From NCBI RefSeq assembly GCF_015278125.1, contig NZ_JADILO010000036.1, positions 16,929 to 80,928 on the forward strand: a stretch of 64,000 nt of DNA. Direction: 5' to 3'. Source of the stretch: Vibrio fluminensis (lineage in GTDB: Bacteria > Pseudomonadota > Gammaproteobacteria > Enterobacterales > Vibrionaceae). The first letter of the stretch is position 1. Each line of letters opens with the position of its first letter. Positions 34,528 through 43,303 of the stretch are shown piece after piece. The notes beneath the pieces were generated by a model. That model did no database searches. It was not told where the DNA came from and saw nothing but the letters and a program-made list of their open reading frames with translations. Position numbers and translations under genes: made by a program.

Positions 34528-35758
34528 AACGCTTCTTCCGACGTTTAGCGTTGCCCTCTTTGACCATAAAATCAAACAGCGGAGCAAATAAGTTAGCAAA
34601 CAAGATAGCCAACATGATTCCTTCCGGATAGGCTGGATTGAGCACTCGAATACCAATCGTCATCACACCGATTAATATACCGTAAGCCCATTTGCCTTTG
34701 TTCGTAAACGCAGCAGAGACGGGGTCCGTCGCCATGAAGAAGGTACCGAATGCCACACCGCCCAGCACAAAGTGCCAATAGAACGGCATCGAGAACATAG
34801 GGTTAGTATCAGAGCCGACTAAATTAAGCAACGTTGAAGTCGCTGCTAAGCCGACAATTACCCCTGTAACAATTCGCCAAGAGGCAATTCGCATTCCGAT
34901 GAGTATTAAACCGGATAGCATGATGAATAGTGTGGAACCTTCACCCATTGAACCGGGTAAATTGCCAAGAAATGCGTCGCTCCACGCTAATGCCTGCCCT
35001 GTCGTATTATTGACTAAGCCCGATAGCCCACTCTCATACCATTGACTGAGCGGTGTCGCTCCTGAATAACCGTCGGCAGCAACCCAAACTAAACCACCCG
35101 ACATATTGGCTGGGTAAGCGAAATAGAGAAAGGCTCGACCAGCCAATGCGGGGTTAAGAAAGTTGCGTCCTGTGCCACCGAAAATCTCTTTGGCAACCAC
35201 AATACCAAATGTGATACCCAAAGCCGCCTGCCACAGCGGTAGTGTTGGAGGTAGAATCAAAGCAAACAGGACTGAACTGACAAAGAACCCCTCGTTAACC
35301 TCATGCTTACGAACGATGGCAAACAGCACTTCCCAGAATCCACCGACAACAAAGACAGTGGCATAAATTGGCACAAAATAACAAGCGCCAAGCAGCATCT
35401 TGCCGATCCAACTACTGGTTTGTAAGGCTTGCTCGCTACCAAATACGAATGACACACGCCAACTTGCGTCGATCACTTGTTGCAGTTCCGCCCCACTATA
35501 GGTCGCAAGCAGTGCACCAACGGATTGGTTACCAATGTTGTACATACCCCAGAACATTGCAGGAAACGTGGCAAACCACACCATAATCATTATGCGTTTC
35601 AAATCGATACTGTCGCGGACATGAGTGCGACCGCGATTTACTGTCCCCGGAGTGTAAAAGATGGTTGCTGCCGCCTCGTACAAAGGATAAAACTTCTCGT
35701 ACTTCCCCCCCGGTTCGAATATCGGTGCGATCGCTTCGAGTCTATCTCGGAAACTCAT
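34517..35758 (-). CDS. Orphan NqrB paralogue (Na+-translocating NADH:quinone reductase subunit B-like)
   Basis: A 413-residue polytopic membrane protein closely resembling NqrB over its full length. Conserved features include the N-terminal FEPGGKYEKFYPLYEAA, the glycines of VVGGFWEVLF (139-140), KHEVNEGFFV, and DGYSGATPLSQ, whose Thr235 matches the covalent FMN-phosphate attachment Thr of V. cholerae NqrB (T236). It also has TDPVSAAFTNKGKWAYG. None of nqrA or nqrC-F is adjacent, so this is a stand-alone second copy. Divergence from canonical NqrB is clear in the variable loops (about 74-115). A strong AGGAGAG site precedes the ATG. It overlaps the DUF2256 gene and is divergent from cioAB. 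RnfD is the other relative, but length and motifs favour NqrB. Confidence 0.87.
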   Translation of the reverse strand: MSFRDRLEAIAPIFEPGGKYEKFYPLYEAAATIFYTPGTVNRGRTHVRDSIDLKRIMIMVWFATFPAMFWGMYNIGNQSVGALLATYSGAELQQVIDASWRVSFVFGSEQALQTSSWIGKMLLGACYFVPIYATVFVVGGFWEVLFAIVRKHEVNEGFFVSSVLFALILPPTLPLWQAALGITFGIVVAKEIFGGTGRNFLNPALAGRAFLYFAYPANMSGGLVWVAADGYSGATPLSQWYESGLSGLVNNTTGQALAWSDAFLGNLPGSMGEGSTLFIMLSGLILIGMRIASWRIVTGVIVGLAATSTLLNLVGSDTNPMFSMPFYWHFVLGGVAFGTFFMATDPVSAAFTNKGKWAYGILIGVMTIGIRVLNPAYPEGIMLAILFANLFAPLFDFMVKEGNAKRRKKRFAS

Positions 35759-35917
35759 AGGACTCTCCTTTTGGTTTTCTTCGTTGGTTAGCTTCTCTTC
35801 TAATACTCATCTGCATACGAGCGCCAAGTGCGAAAAGGGCACTAACACCCTGAAACATTTTTGAACATTTTCCCTAGTAAATCGTATGTAATGATTCATT
35901 CAGCGCTGGAGGAACGT

Positions 35918-37306
35918 ATGGACACCCTTGCACTCGACCTAGCTCGGTTTCAGTTTGCTTTCACTGTCTCCTTTCACATCATTTTTCCCGCCTTTACTAT
36001 TGGGCTTGCAAGCTTTCTGGCGGTACTTGAAGGGCTTTGGCTCAAAACAAATGACGCCAAATATCTGCAACTCTACAAATATTGGTTAAAGATCTTTGCG
36101 ATTAGTTTTGGTATGGGCGTGGTCAGTGGCATTGTGCTCAGCTATCAATTCGGCACTAATTGGAGCGTTTTTGCCGACAAGACAGGTCCAGTGCTCGGTC
36201 CTTTGATGGGTTATGAGGTGTTCACCGCGTTCTTCTTAGAAGCTGGTTTTCTTGGGGTCATGTTGTTCGGTATGGATCGCGTCGGCAAAAAACTTCATTT
36301 TGCCGCCACCTGTATTGTCGCATTCGGAACGTTTCTTTCTGCTTTCTGGATTTTATCAGTCAACAGTTGGATGCAAACGCCCGCAGGGTTTGGCTTCAAC
36401 GAGGCTGGACAATTCATCCCACTGGATTGGTGGGCAGTGGTGTTCAATCCCTCTTTCCCTTATCGATTAGTGCATATGCTGTTAGCCGCTTACCTGACGA
36501 CGGCGTTCGTTGTAGCCGCAGTTGGCGCTTATCACTTATTAAAATCGCCTCAGAACCCTTTAGCGCGCACCATGTTTTCGATGGCGATGTGGATGGCAGC
36601 AATTGTGACACCACTCCAAATTGTCGCTGGTGACATGCATGGTCTCAATACCCTTGAACACCAACCCGCCAAAGTCGCAGCAATGGAAGGTCATTATGAA
36701 AGCCACAAAGGCGCACCGTTGATCCTGTTTGGCATTCCTAATGACGAAACTAAAACCGTTGACTATAAAATCGAAATTCCAAAACTAGGCAGCTTAATCC
36801 TCACCCACTCTCTCGATGGCGAAGTCAGAGGGCTCGATGCGTTTCCAGATGATCAACATCCACCGGTTGGGATTGTATTCTGGAGTTTCCGCGTCATGGT
36901 CGCTATCGGTTTTGGCATGTTAGCTCTGGGCTTAACGAGCTTATTGCTTCGTAAGCGAAAGTCCCTCTATCACGCCCATTGGTTCCATCGCTTATGTGTG
37001 CTGTTTGGTCCCGCTGGCTTTGTTGCCGTGCTCGCCGGATGGATTACGACTGAAGTCGGTCGTCAGCCTTACACTGTATATGGATTACTCACGACTGCGC
37101 AATCCGCCTCACCAATTGATGCAGCAGCTGTCAGCGTATCTTTGACCGCTTTTGTCGTCGTGTACTTTATTGTGTTTGGCGCAGGTTTCTTCTACCTGTT
37201 GCGATTAATGAGAAAGTCGCCAACCCGTTATGAAGAAGCATTGGAAAGTCGACTACCGGATGGCACCCCAGTGCCCCCTGTATCTCAATCAAATCACCTA
37301 ACTTAA
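35918..37306 (+). CDS. cioA: Cytochrome bd-type (CioA) quinol oxidase subunit I
   Basis: A 462-residue inner-membrane haem protein. His20 in VSFHIIFPAFTIG matches the haem b595 ligand. The family His of YRLVHMLLAAYL and the GWITTEVGRQPY segment are present. The Q-loop is the short CioA type (GDMHGLNTLEHQPAKVAAME) rather than the long E. coli CydA form. It oxidises ubiquinol and reduces oxygen, usually with low cyanide sensitivity. The frame is open 19 codons further upstream (35861), but the ATG at 35918 has a GGAGG site 6 nt before it and gives the normal N-terminus. It forms an operon with cioB and a DUF2474 gene. Confidence 0.94.
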   Translation: MDTLALDLARFQFAFTVSFHIIFPAFTIGLASFLAVLEGLWLKTNDAKYLQLYKYWLKIFAISFGMGVVSGIVLSYQFGTNWSVFADKTGPVLGPLMGYEVFTAFFLEAGFLGVMLFGMDRVGKKLHFAATCIVAFGTFLSAFWILSVNSWMQTPAGFGFNEAGQFIPLDWWAVVFNPSFPYRLVHMLLAAYLTTAFVVAAVGAYHLLKSPQNPLARTMFSMAMWMAAIVTPLQIVAGDMHGLNTLEHQPAKVAAMEGHYESHKGAPLILFGIPNDETKTVDYKIEIPKLGSLILTHSLDGEVRGLDAFPDDQHPPVGIVFWSFRVMVAIGFGMLALGLTSLLLRKRKSLYHAHWFHRLCVLFGPAGFVAVLAGWITTEVGRQPYTVYGLLTTAQSASPIDAAAVSVSLTAFVVVYFIVFGAGFFYLLRLMRKSPTRYEEALESRLPDGTPVPPVSQSNHLT

Positions 37307-37318
37307 CCGGAGGCGGCA

Positions 37319-38317
37319 ATGGATTACGCATTAATTTGGTATGCCTTAATTGGACTTGCGGTGCTCATCTATGTAGTACTCGATGGCTTTGATTTAGGAA
37401 TTGGCGTGCTTTTCCCCAGTGCTCACAGTGACAACGAGCGCGATTTGATGATGAACAGTATCGCCCCAGTCTGGGACGGCAATGAAACTTGGCTAGTGTT
37501 AGGAGGCGGAGGACTGTTTGCTGTTTTTCCGCTTGCCTACGCGGTGGTGATGCCCGCACTGTATGCACCGCTGATCCTCATGTTGTTGGGCTTGATCTTA
37601 CGTGGTGTCTCGTTTGAGTATCGCTTTCGTACCGAGCGCGGCAAGTTTCTCTGGGACAGTGCTTTCTTCCTTGGGTCGCTGCTTGCAACTCTGATGCAAG
37701 GCATCATGTTAGGCACATTACTACAAGGAATCGCTATTGGAGGACGTGCTTATGCCGGCGGCTGGTTTGATTGGCTCACACCTTTCAGTCTATTTTGTGC
37801 CCTCGCCACAATGTGTGCTTATATTTTGCTTGGTGCTTGCTGGCTGATTATCAAAATGCCATCTGACTTGGTCAGTCGTTATTACACCATCGCCAAGCGT
37901 TGGGCGCTGGCGTTGATTGGCTGCGTGATCGTCGTGAGTATCTGGCTGCCACTGACCAATCCGTTGATTGCCGAACGCTGGTTCAGTTTTCCAACCTCGC
38001 TGCTCTATTTTGTTATCCCAGCGCTTGTTGCTTTATGTGTGTGGCGTCTGTTTGCCAGCTTGATCGATCATAGAGCCGTCGCTGCCTACCTTTATAGCAT
38101 GAGCATATTTGTACTTGCAGCGGTTGGTTTTGGCGTTAGTACGTTCCCATATCTCATTCCATTCGCACTCACCTATCAGCAAGCGGCTGCGCCTGACAGC
38201 AGCCTTAAATTCTTGCTTGCCGGTGCGGTATTTTTGCTCCCACTTATCATTGCCTACACCGCCTACTCGTATTGGGTATTTCGCGGCAAGCTCAAGCATG
38301 GTGAAGGGTATCACTAA
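37319..38317 (+). CDS. cioB: Cytochrome bd-type (CioB) quinol oxidase subunit II
   Basis: A 332-residue polytopic membrane protein with the subunit II signature VVLDGFDLGIGVLFP (about residues 19-33) and WDGNETWLVLGGGGLFAVFP (about 52-71). It pairs with CioA in the quinol oxidase. It starts 12 bp after cioA behind a GGAGG site and overlaps the next small gene by one base (TAATG). Length is normal for the family. Confidence 0.94.
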   Translation: MDYALIWYALIGLAVLIYVVLDGFDLGIGVLFPSAHSDNERDLMMNSIAPVWDGNETWLVLGGGGLFAVFPLAYAVVMPALYAPLILMLLGLILRGVSFEYRFRTERGKFLWDSAFFLGSLLATLMQGIMLGTLLQGIAIGGRAYAGGWFDWLTPFSLFCALATMCAYILLGACWLIIKMPSDLVSRYYTIAKRWALALIGCVIVVSIWLPLTNPLIAERWFSFPTSLLYFVIPALVALCVWRLFASLIDHRAVAAYLYSMSIFVLAAVGFGVSTFPYLIPFALTYQQAAAPDSSLKFLLAGAVFLLPLIIAYTAYSYWVFRGKLKHGEGYH

Positions 38318-38421
38318 TGAAAAATCGCAAAGTTCAACTCAGTTGGTTTGTGGGGATTTGGCTAGCCTCGGTGTTAGGGCTAGCCCTTTTTAGCCTACTG
38401 ATCCGCTGGATTCTTGGTTAA
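38317..38421 (+). CDS. DUF2474-type small membrane subunit of the Cio oxidase
   Basis: A 34-residue single-helix protein starting MKNRKVQLSWFVGIW and ending with RWILG. The ATG overlaps the cioB stop codon (TAATG), so translation is coupled. Small hydrophobic proteins at this position belong to the DUF2474/CydX-like class that accompanies bd oxidases. Its basic N-terminus followed by one membrane helix fits. The role is inferred from position and family shape. Confidence 0.8.
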   Translation: MKNRKVQLSWFVGIWLASVLGLALFSLLIRWILG

Positions 38422-38445
38422 TGTCGCTTAGACAGATTGTCTCGC

Positions 38446-39354
38446 CTAAGCCTGTTTGACGACTTCAGATATCCCTTGTTTTTTCGGCTGTTGCGACGAC
38501 GGCTTGGGAGCAACGACGATAAGGCTTATACCAATGAGATAAAGTGCGCATGAAACCAACTGTGGTACGCTCAAACTCTCATCATAAACCACATATCCAC
38601 TTATCAGCGCTGCTAATGGCACGAGTAAATGAAGCGGTGAAATAACACTTAACGGATACTTAAGTAGCATTTTATTCCATACCCAATAACCAAATAACGA
38701 GGTCGGATAGGCTTGAAAAATCACTGCTGCACTGGTACTCCAACTCCAATTATGCCAAGCTTGAAAAATCACATCGGTACTATAAAGACTGACGGCTAGT
38801 GCAATTAGTGGTATCGGTGCAACCAACATTCCCCAAACACTAAAAGCAAAAGGCTCTTGCGTTTTCGAGACCTTAATAATAATACTCATGGCAACCCAGC
38901 TTAGGGCTGAAATCATGATTAACAACCCCCCAAGCAAAGTAACATTTCCGTTGGTAGTTACGATAGATAGCCCAACTGCTATTGTCGCCAACACTCCACC
39001 TATGAGCTTTCTTCGCGTTAAAGACTCTTTAAAGACCAATACTCCAACTAGCATCCCCAAAATCACATTTGTCGTCAAAAGTACTGAGGACATACCCGAT
39101 GATAAACCAGCAACGATTGACCACGATGCCATACCCCAAACACCAACCCCAAATACCACTCCATAACTCACAACATAGAGCCAGTGAGTGTCTGGCTTTG
39201 AGATAAATAACACCAATGGAGTTGCCGCTAGAGCAAACCTTGCTGCTGTGGCAATGAGTGGATTGACATCACTCACTCCCAGCTTAATCATCGTAAAGTT
39301 AAACCCCCATATCACCATGACTACTATCGCTAAAAATAGATCCCTGCTCTGCAT
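38446..39354 (-). CDS. EamA-family (DMT) transporter
   Basis: A 302-residue polytopic membrane protein with two EamA halves. It starts MQSRDLFLAIVVMVIWGFNF, a typical DMT N-terminus, and has about ten hydrophobic segments. The second half begins near GGLLIMISALSWVAMSIIIK. The frame is open far upstream, but the ATG at 39354 has AGGAGAGGGAG immediately before it and gives the usual start. Family members often export amino acids or metabolites. It is divergent from a MocR-type regulator, which may control it (inference). Confidence 0.88.
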   Translation of the reverse strand: MQSRDLFLAIVVMVIWGFNFTMIKLGVSDVNPLIATAARFALAATPLVLFISKPDTHWLYVVSYGVVFGVGVWGMASWSIVAGLSSGMSSVLLTTNVILGMLVGVLVFKESLTRRKLIGGVLATIAVGLSIVTTNGNVTLLGGLLIMISALSWVAMSIIIKVSKTQEPFAFSVWGMLVAPIPLIALAVSLYSTDVIFQAWHNWSWSTSAAVIFQAYPTSLFGYWVWNKMLLKYPLSVISPLHLLVPLAALISGYVVYDESLSVPQLVSCALYLIGISLIVVAPKPSSQQPKKQGISEVVKQA

Positions 39355-39462
39355 CTCCCTCTCCTTTTTCTGCATGAGTTTTTTGTCTGTCTTCAGTATC
39401 CCTTGAGGAGAGAAACCATTACAGATACAATTTTCTAACAAATAAGGAGTACAGATAGGGAT

Positions 39463-40842
39463 ATGAGTAAGTACAGGGAATTGGCAGATAATGTAATTGC
39501 CACCATCAAACAAGGGAAAATCGCTGCTGGCGTGAAGCTACCTTCATTGCGACAGTTCGCACAGCAGCATAATGTCAGTCTTTCAACCGCAATCAGTTGC
39601 TATCAAGAGCTCGACTCACAAGGTTGGATTCATGCCCGCCCAAAATCCGGCTACTTTGTTTCTACTCTGTCAAATCCAAGAGCAACACCAAAATGGGCAA
39701 AGTTTCAGAGCCAGGTATCTACGGCGACATTACACCCTCCGAGTCGTAATCCCTTTAATGGACCACTGGGGGTCGCCAGTACCTCAGTCCACCCTGCCGA
39801 TGCTCAAGAGCTACAACGCAGCTTTAAGCGCGCATCTCTTCGGATGGGTAATCGACTAAATCTCTACCCGAGTATTAATGGCGAAGCCCCCCTTAGAAAT
39901 AGCCTTGCCAACCACTTTAGAAAACTGGGCATTTTGTTTAATCCTGATGATATGGTTATCACCTCTGGCTGCCTTTCCGCGATTAAGGCAGCAATAGAGT
40001 GCTGCAGTGTTGAAGGTGATGCCGTCGCGATAAGCTCCCCTTGCTTTAATGGTATCATTCAATTGCTTGGCTATATGAAACGTAAGGTGATTGAAATCCC
40101 TTCAACAGATCAGGGCATCGATTTAGTCCAACTTGAACAACATCTCAAAGATAAAACGATCGCAACTGGGGTGTTTTGTACTTCATTCACCAATCCACAT
40201 GGCATAACCATGTCCTCCGAACAGAAACAGCAACTCGCGTGGCTAGCGAACCATTATCAGACGCCTATTATTGAAGATGATGTCTATATTGAGCTCGGTT
40301 ATTTAGATCAACCCATCCCTGCGCAGCAATATGATCGCCAAGGTTATATTCTCTGGTGTGGCTCATTTTCAAAGAGTCTATCGCCAAGCTACCGCGTGGG
40401 TTGGTGTTTACCTGGGCGCTATCAAACCGAGTTTCTCAATCACTTTTCGGTGGGTAGCTACGGCGTACCTACGCCAATGCAATTAGCCCTCTCCGACTTT
40501 ATTGAAAGTGGTCATTACGCTAAACACGTAAAAAAGAAGCGCAGTGAGCTACTTAAGATTCGTCATGACTACATGGAGTACTTAGCGCAACACTTACCGA
40601 GCAATGCCACTATCAGCGATCCTCAAGGTGGTTTGGTCCTTTGGCTTCAAATTCCTCAGTTAAATACACATTTATTAGAGAAAGAAGCGCATCAGATGCA
40701 ATTAGATTGTCGCGTTGGTTACCTCTTCTCAACTCTCAACCTTTATGATGACTGTATTAGGATTAACATCGGTCATGATCTTGAAGGACAAGCCAAAGAT
40801 GATTTGCAGCGATTGGTTGAGCTTATCCATCGTCACTGTTAG
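39463..40842 (+). CDS. MocR-type (GntR winged helix plus aminotransferase-like) regulator
   Basis: A 459-residue transcription factor. A GntR helix-turn-helix (about residues 1-75, with KLPSLRQFAQQHNVSLSTAI) is fused to a class I aminotransferase-like domain (about 110-459). The PLP-binding lysine is probably in GSFSKSLSPSYRVGW (about residues 304-318). MocR proteins respond to PLP-linked amino compounds and commonly control an adjacent exporter or metabolic gene. It is divergent from the EamA transporter, and an in-frame LysE-family remnant follows its stop codon. Confidence 0.9.
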   Translation: MSKYRELADNVIATIKQGKIAAGVKLPSLRQFAQQHNVSLSTAISCYQELDSQGWIHARPKSGYFVSTLSNPRATPKWAKFQSQVSTATLHPPSRNPFNGPLGVASTSVHPADAQELQRSFKRASLRMGNRLNLYPSINGEAPLRNSLANHFRKLGILFNPDDMVITSGCLSAIKAAIECCSVEGDAVAISSPCFNGIIQLLGYMKRKVIEIPSTDQGIDLVQLEQHLKDKTIATGVFCTSFTNPHGITMSSEQKQQLAWLANHYQTPIIEDDVYIELGYLDQPIPAQQYDRQGYILWCGSFSKSLSPSYRVGWCLPGRYQTEFLNHFSVGSYGVPTPMQLALSDFIESGHYAKHVKKKRSELLKIRHDYMEYLAQHLPSNATISDPQGGLVLWLQIPQLNTHLLEKEAHQMQLDCRVGYLFSTLNLYDDCIRINIGHDLEGQAKDDLQRLVELIHRHC

Positions 40843-41028
40843 GCAACAGGCGCACCAACAAGCTATGCCGCTTTAGGCTCAATACTGGGTAGGAAACTGC
40901 AATCTAGTTCGATACTCAATACCTTCAACAAACTCATGGCGCTGCTGTTGGTGTATGTCGCTTTTTCAATTGGTTATGAACACATATACCTAATGGCTAC
41001 CACCAATGAAAAGATCAGGGTTCGCTAG
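40843..41028 (+). pseudogene. C-terminal remnant of a LysE/RhtB-family exporter
   Basis: Reading on in the same frame after the MocR stop codon gives 61 codons to a TAG at 41026. They include GAPTSYAALGSILGRKL and NTFNKLMALLLVYVAFSIGY. This matches the last membrane segment and tail of LysE/RhtB amino-acid exporters. There is no start codon and none of the N-terminal four or five helices. It looks like the 3' end of an exporter gene left by a deletion that brought it up against the MocR gene. Such exporters are common neighbours of MocR regulators. Confidence 0.65.
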
Positions 41029-41053
41029 CGCATTTTAATATGTTAATGCAGGA

Positions 41054-41503
41054 CTAAGCCGTCACAACGTTAGCAGGTGTTTCCAAGCTTATAGCTAACT
41101 CAATTAGCTGATGTTTACCCACCATCTCGCCACCTTTGGCAAAGGTAAAGCCCAGCTCTTTATAATAATCCGCAAGGTATTGATGGACGAGCACGCTAAC
41201 ATAATACACGTGCTGACGCCGAGCATAACGCAACAGAGCATTGACCAACACATCTGCCAATTTCGCTCCTCGGTACGCATCAAGAACCGCTACTCGGGAT
41301 AATACTGCCCAGCGGTGTGAAATGGTTAAGCGTGCGCAACCAACGGGCTGACAATTCAAATAAAGAATCGCATGTTGAGAGACAGAATCCTTGCCATCAC
41401 GATCAAGCTCGAGCGGAATATCTTGCTCGATGACAAACACTTCCTGACGTATCGCATGCGATTGTTCAATAAGTAACGAGTCACATCCTATGACTAAGTT
41501 CAT
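41054..41503 (-). CDS. GNAT-family acetyltransferase
   Basis: A 149-residue protein with a GNAT core: RQEVFVIEQDIPLELDRDGKD at the N-terminal substrate side, then a beta4-like strand LSRVAVLDAYRGAKLADVLV carrying an acetyl-CoA loop in the Rxx(x)R/G.A style. The frame is open to a TTG two codons earlier. The ATG at 41503 has AGGAT 6 nt upstream and is chosen. Substrate unknown. It lies 12 bp after the GFA gene and may be in the same transcript. Confidence 0.8.
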   Translation of the reverse strand: MNLVIGCDSLLIEQSHAIRQEVFVIEQDIPLELDRDGKDSVSQHAILYLNCQPVGCARLTISHRWAVLSRVAVLDAYRGAKLADVLVNALLRYARRQHVYYVSVLVHQYLADYYKELGFTFAKGGEMVGKHQLIELAISLETPANVVTA

Positions 41504-41515
41504 TATCAATCCTAG

Positions 41516-41893
41516 CTAATATTTATCTGATGGATGGTGGATACCATCGTATATTTTTACCGGTTCAAGCTCATAAGCATTAATACCATCCAAGCAAGCA
41601 ACGTTAATTGCAAACTGATGCGGGTTAGACCGACGTTGGTGATGGGTGTAGATACCGCAAGTTTTACAAAAGTAGTGCTTTGCAGTCATCGTATTGAACT
41701 GGTATAGCGTGAGATTATCCTCGCCTTTTACGACTTCGAGATTCTCTAATAAGACAGATGCAGCGATGGCACCTCGTTTACGACACATAGAGCAAGAACA
41801 TCGTCTTGGATCTTCTAAACCATTTGGCATGGTTAATTTAAGTTCGACGGCACCACAGTGGCAACTCGCTCTATGAACCGGTTTAATATGCAT
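41516..41893 (-). CDS. GFA/CENP-V family zinc-binding protein
   Basis: A 125-residue protein with the GFA cysteine pattern: SCHCG near residue 10, CSCSMCRKRG at about 33-42 and HYFCKTCGIYTHH at about 68-80. This fold binds one or two zinc ions, and some members act on S-hydroxymethylglutathione. No formaldehyde genes are nearby, so the specific activity is open. An AGG ribosome site precedes the ATG. It lies between two GNAT genes on the same strand. Confidence 0.88.
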   Translation of the reverse strand: MHIKPVHRASCHCGAVELKLTMPNGLEDPRRCSCSMCRKRGAIAASVLLENLEVVKGEDNLTLYQFNTMTAKHYFCKTCGIYTHHQRRSNPHQFAINVACLDGINAYELEPVKIYDGIHHPSDKY

Positions 41894-41924
41894 GACTACC
41901 TCCGTATAGTCTCAATTAAATGAA

Positions 41925-42443
41925 TTATGTAACTTCAATCCAATAGCGAGCTATGCACTCATCAAAGATTTCGCTCTGCACATAACCTTCAAACTGACCA
42001 CCATTGACCTCAATGACTCTGCGTGAAGCTTGGTTTTGTTTATTTGCGGTAACCAGTGCCTTATTAATCCCTAACTTGGCGACCTCGCTTAACGCTAACG
42101 ACAACATCTTTTGTCCATACCCCTGTCCACGTTTCGATGGGCAAATGTCGTAACCAATGTGTCCCGCCTCCTGTGCGAGAAAAGTGCTGTCGATATTATG
42201 CCGAATACGGATGACCCCTATCACCTCATCGCAGCGATTCACCAACCAAAAATGGCTGCAAGGTACATAACCAGGTCGCAAATTGATCCCGAGAGACTCT
42301 TGCTTTAATCGAGTGACATAACCAGTGAAGTCATGCAAACACTCCGAGTAATACTCTCCATTGACTGGATCATGCGCGACATAATCGAAATAAAACTGCA
42401 AAAACGACTGCTCTAGCTCGATTTTCGGAGAGCTCAACCACAT
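41925..42443 (-). CDS. GNAT-family acetyltransferase
   Basis: A 172-residue acetyltransferase. The C-terminal half has strand beta4 HIGYDICPSKRGQGYGQKML with the acetyl-CoA loop RGQGYG (about residues 109-114), then KALVTANKQNQASRRVIEVNGG. This resembles GNATs acting on small molecules such as antibiotics or amino compounds. The substrate cannot be read from the sequence. It is 31 bp upstream of the GFA gene on the same strand. Confidence 0.85.
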   Translation of the reverse strand: MWLSSPKIELEQSFLQFYFDYVAHDPVNGEYYSECLHDFTGYVTRLKQESLGINLRPGYVPCSHFWLVNRCDEVIGVIRIRHNIDSTFLAQEAGHIGYDICPSKRGQGYGQKMLSLALSEVAKLGINKALVTANKQNQASRRVIEVNGGQFEGYVQSEIFDECIARYWIEVT

Positions 42444-42572
42444 ACGCCACCCGTTAAATAAATGTTAATGGCACACAGTAACGTCACTTTGAGCAAGACG
42501 CGAGGGGAAAATAAGAATTGTGTGCGCTCAAAAGTTAAACAATTAGAGGTGGTTACTTTCAAGCGCGGGAAT

Positions 42573-42838
42573 ATACTCAAGTGACTTCAAGATGCCGGAT
42601 TCAGAGCATTGTCACTGATTCGAATGCAAGGAAAACTGCGAAGCGGAATAGTGAGCTATTTCCAAGTAGTTTGACGCAGCAAACGGGCCAGTGACTCGCT
42701 CCCGAAGGGCGAGTTTACTTGGTTTGCATACTGCGTTAACGATTTTTGATTTAGAACCACTAGATCTTCAAATCTTTGCCTTGTCTGCAAACCAAGTCAT
42801 TCTCGCTGAACCACGCACCTTGAGGTTACTTGAGTATA
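42573..42838. repeat. MITE-like element with 24-bp terminal inverted repeats
   Basis: A 266-bp non-coding element. Its ends are 24-bp inverted repeats (42573-42596 and 42815-42838) with three mismatches. A perfect internal 12-bp inverted repeat (42717-42728 with 42786-42797) suggests a second hairpin. No ORF is credible inside. It lies between the GNAT gene and a small ORF. From memory, similar short elements are dispersed in Vibrio genomes. A flanking target duplication was not obvious by eye. Confidence 0.65.
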
Positions 42839-42845
42839 AAAGAAA

Positions 42846-43097
42846 TTAATGAATACCTAGCAAACGTGATACCCAAGTGATATGACCGTGTTCAATAAGG
42901 TCAAAAATGGTCAAAAACACAGCGGAAATCAATGCTAATTTAATTAGGCGCGTAACAATAAACATGAACAATCCAATCAATAAAAACCATAACAAGCATA
43001 GCGTTAACCCTAATTTCCAGAAACTATATTCGGTAACAGAACATTTCTCTTTGTCTAACACGCCAGAGATCCAACATGTCAGGGGCAAGCAAGCCAA
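42846..43097 (-). CDS. Hypothetical small membrane protein (uncertain)
   Basis: An 83-residue frame with two probable membrane helices (FWKLGLTLCLLWFLLIGLFM at about 28-47, and LALISAVFLTIFDLI at about 54-68). The only in-frame start is a TTG at 43097, three nucleotides after GGGGAG, which is a short spacing. The frame stays open upstream to 43145 without an ATG. It is not recognised. It could be a degraded gene next to the MITE-like repeat, and it is reported with low confidence. Confidence 0.35.
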   Translation of the reverse strand: MACLPLTCWISGVLDKEKCSVTEYSFWKLGLTLCLLWFLLIGLFMFIVTRLIKLALISAVFLTIFDLIEHGHITWVSRLLGIH

Positions 43098-43303
43098 CTG
43101 CTCCCCATCATACTCCTTTTTGGTTTGACGACAGCTATTTTAATGCTTTTCCTTCTCGTACTGCTCTTGAGGTAATCCTTATATGTAATTAATACGTAGC
43201 TATAATTATACAAACAATAGAAAAACAGCATCAGTGGTGACCGATGGTACGCCAGTAGTCTCAAGTGGCTTCTTCTATGGAGTGCCTTACTTCTGGAGGT
43301 TGT

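Noticed and set aside
43079..43264. 61-codon minus-strand ORF upstream of nfeD
   Set aside because: It overlaps the nfeD promoter region, has an unnatural composition and shows no family resemblance.
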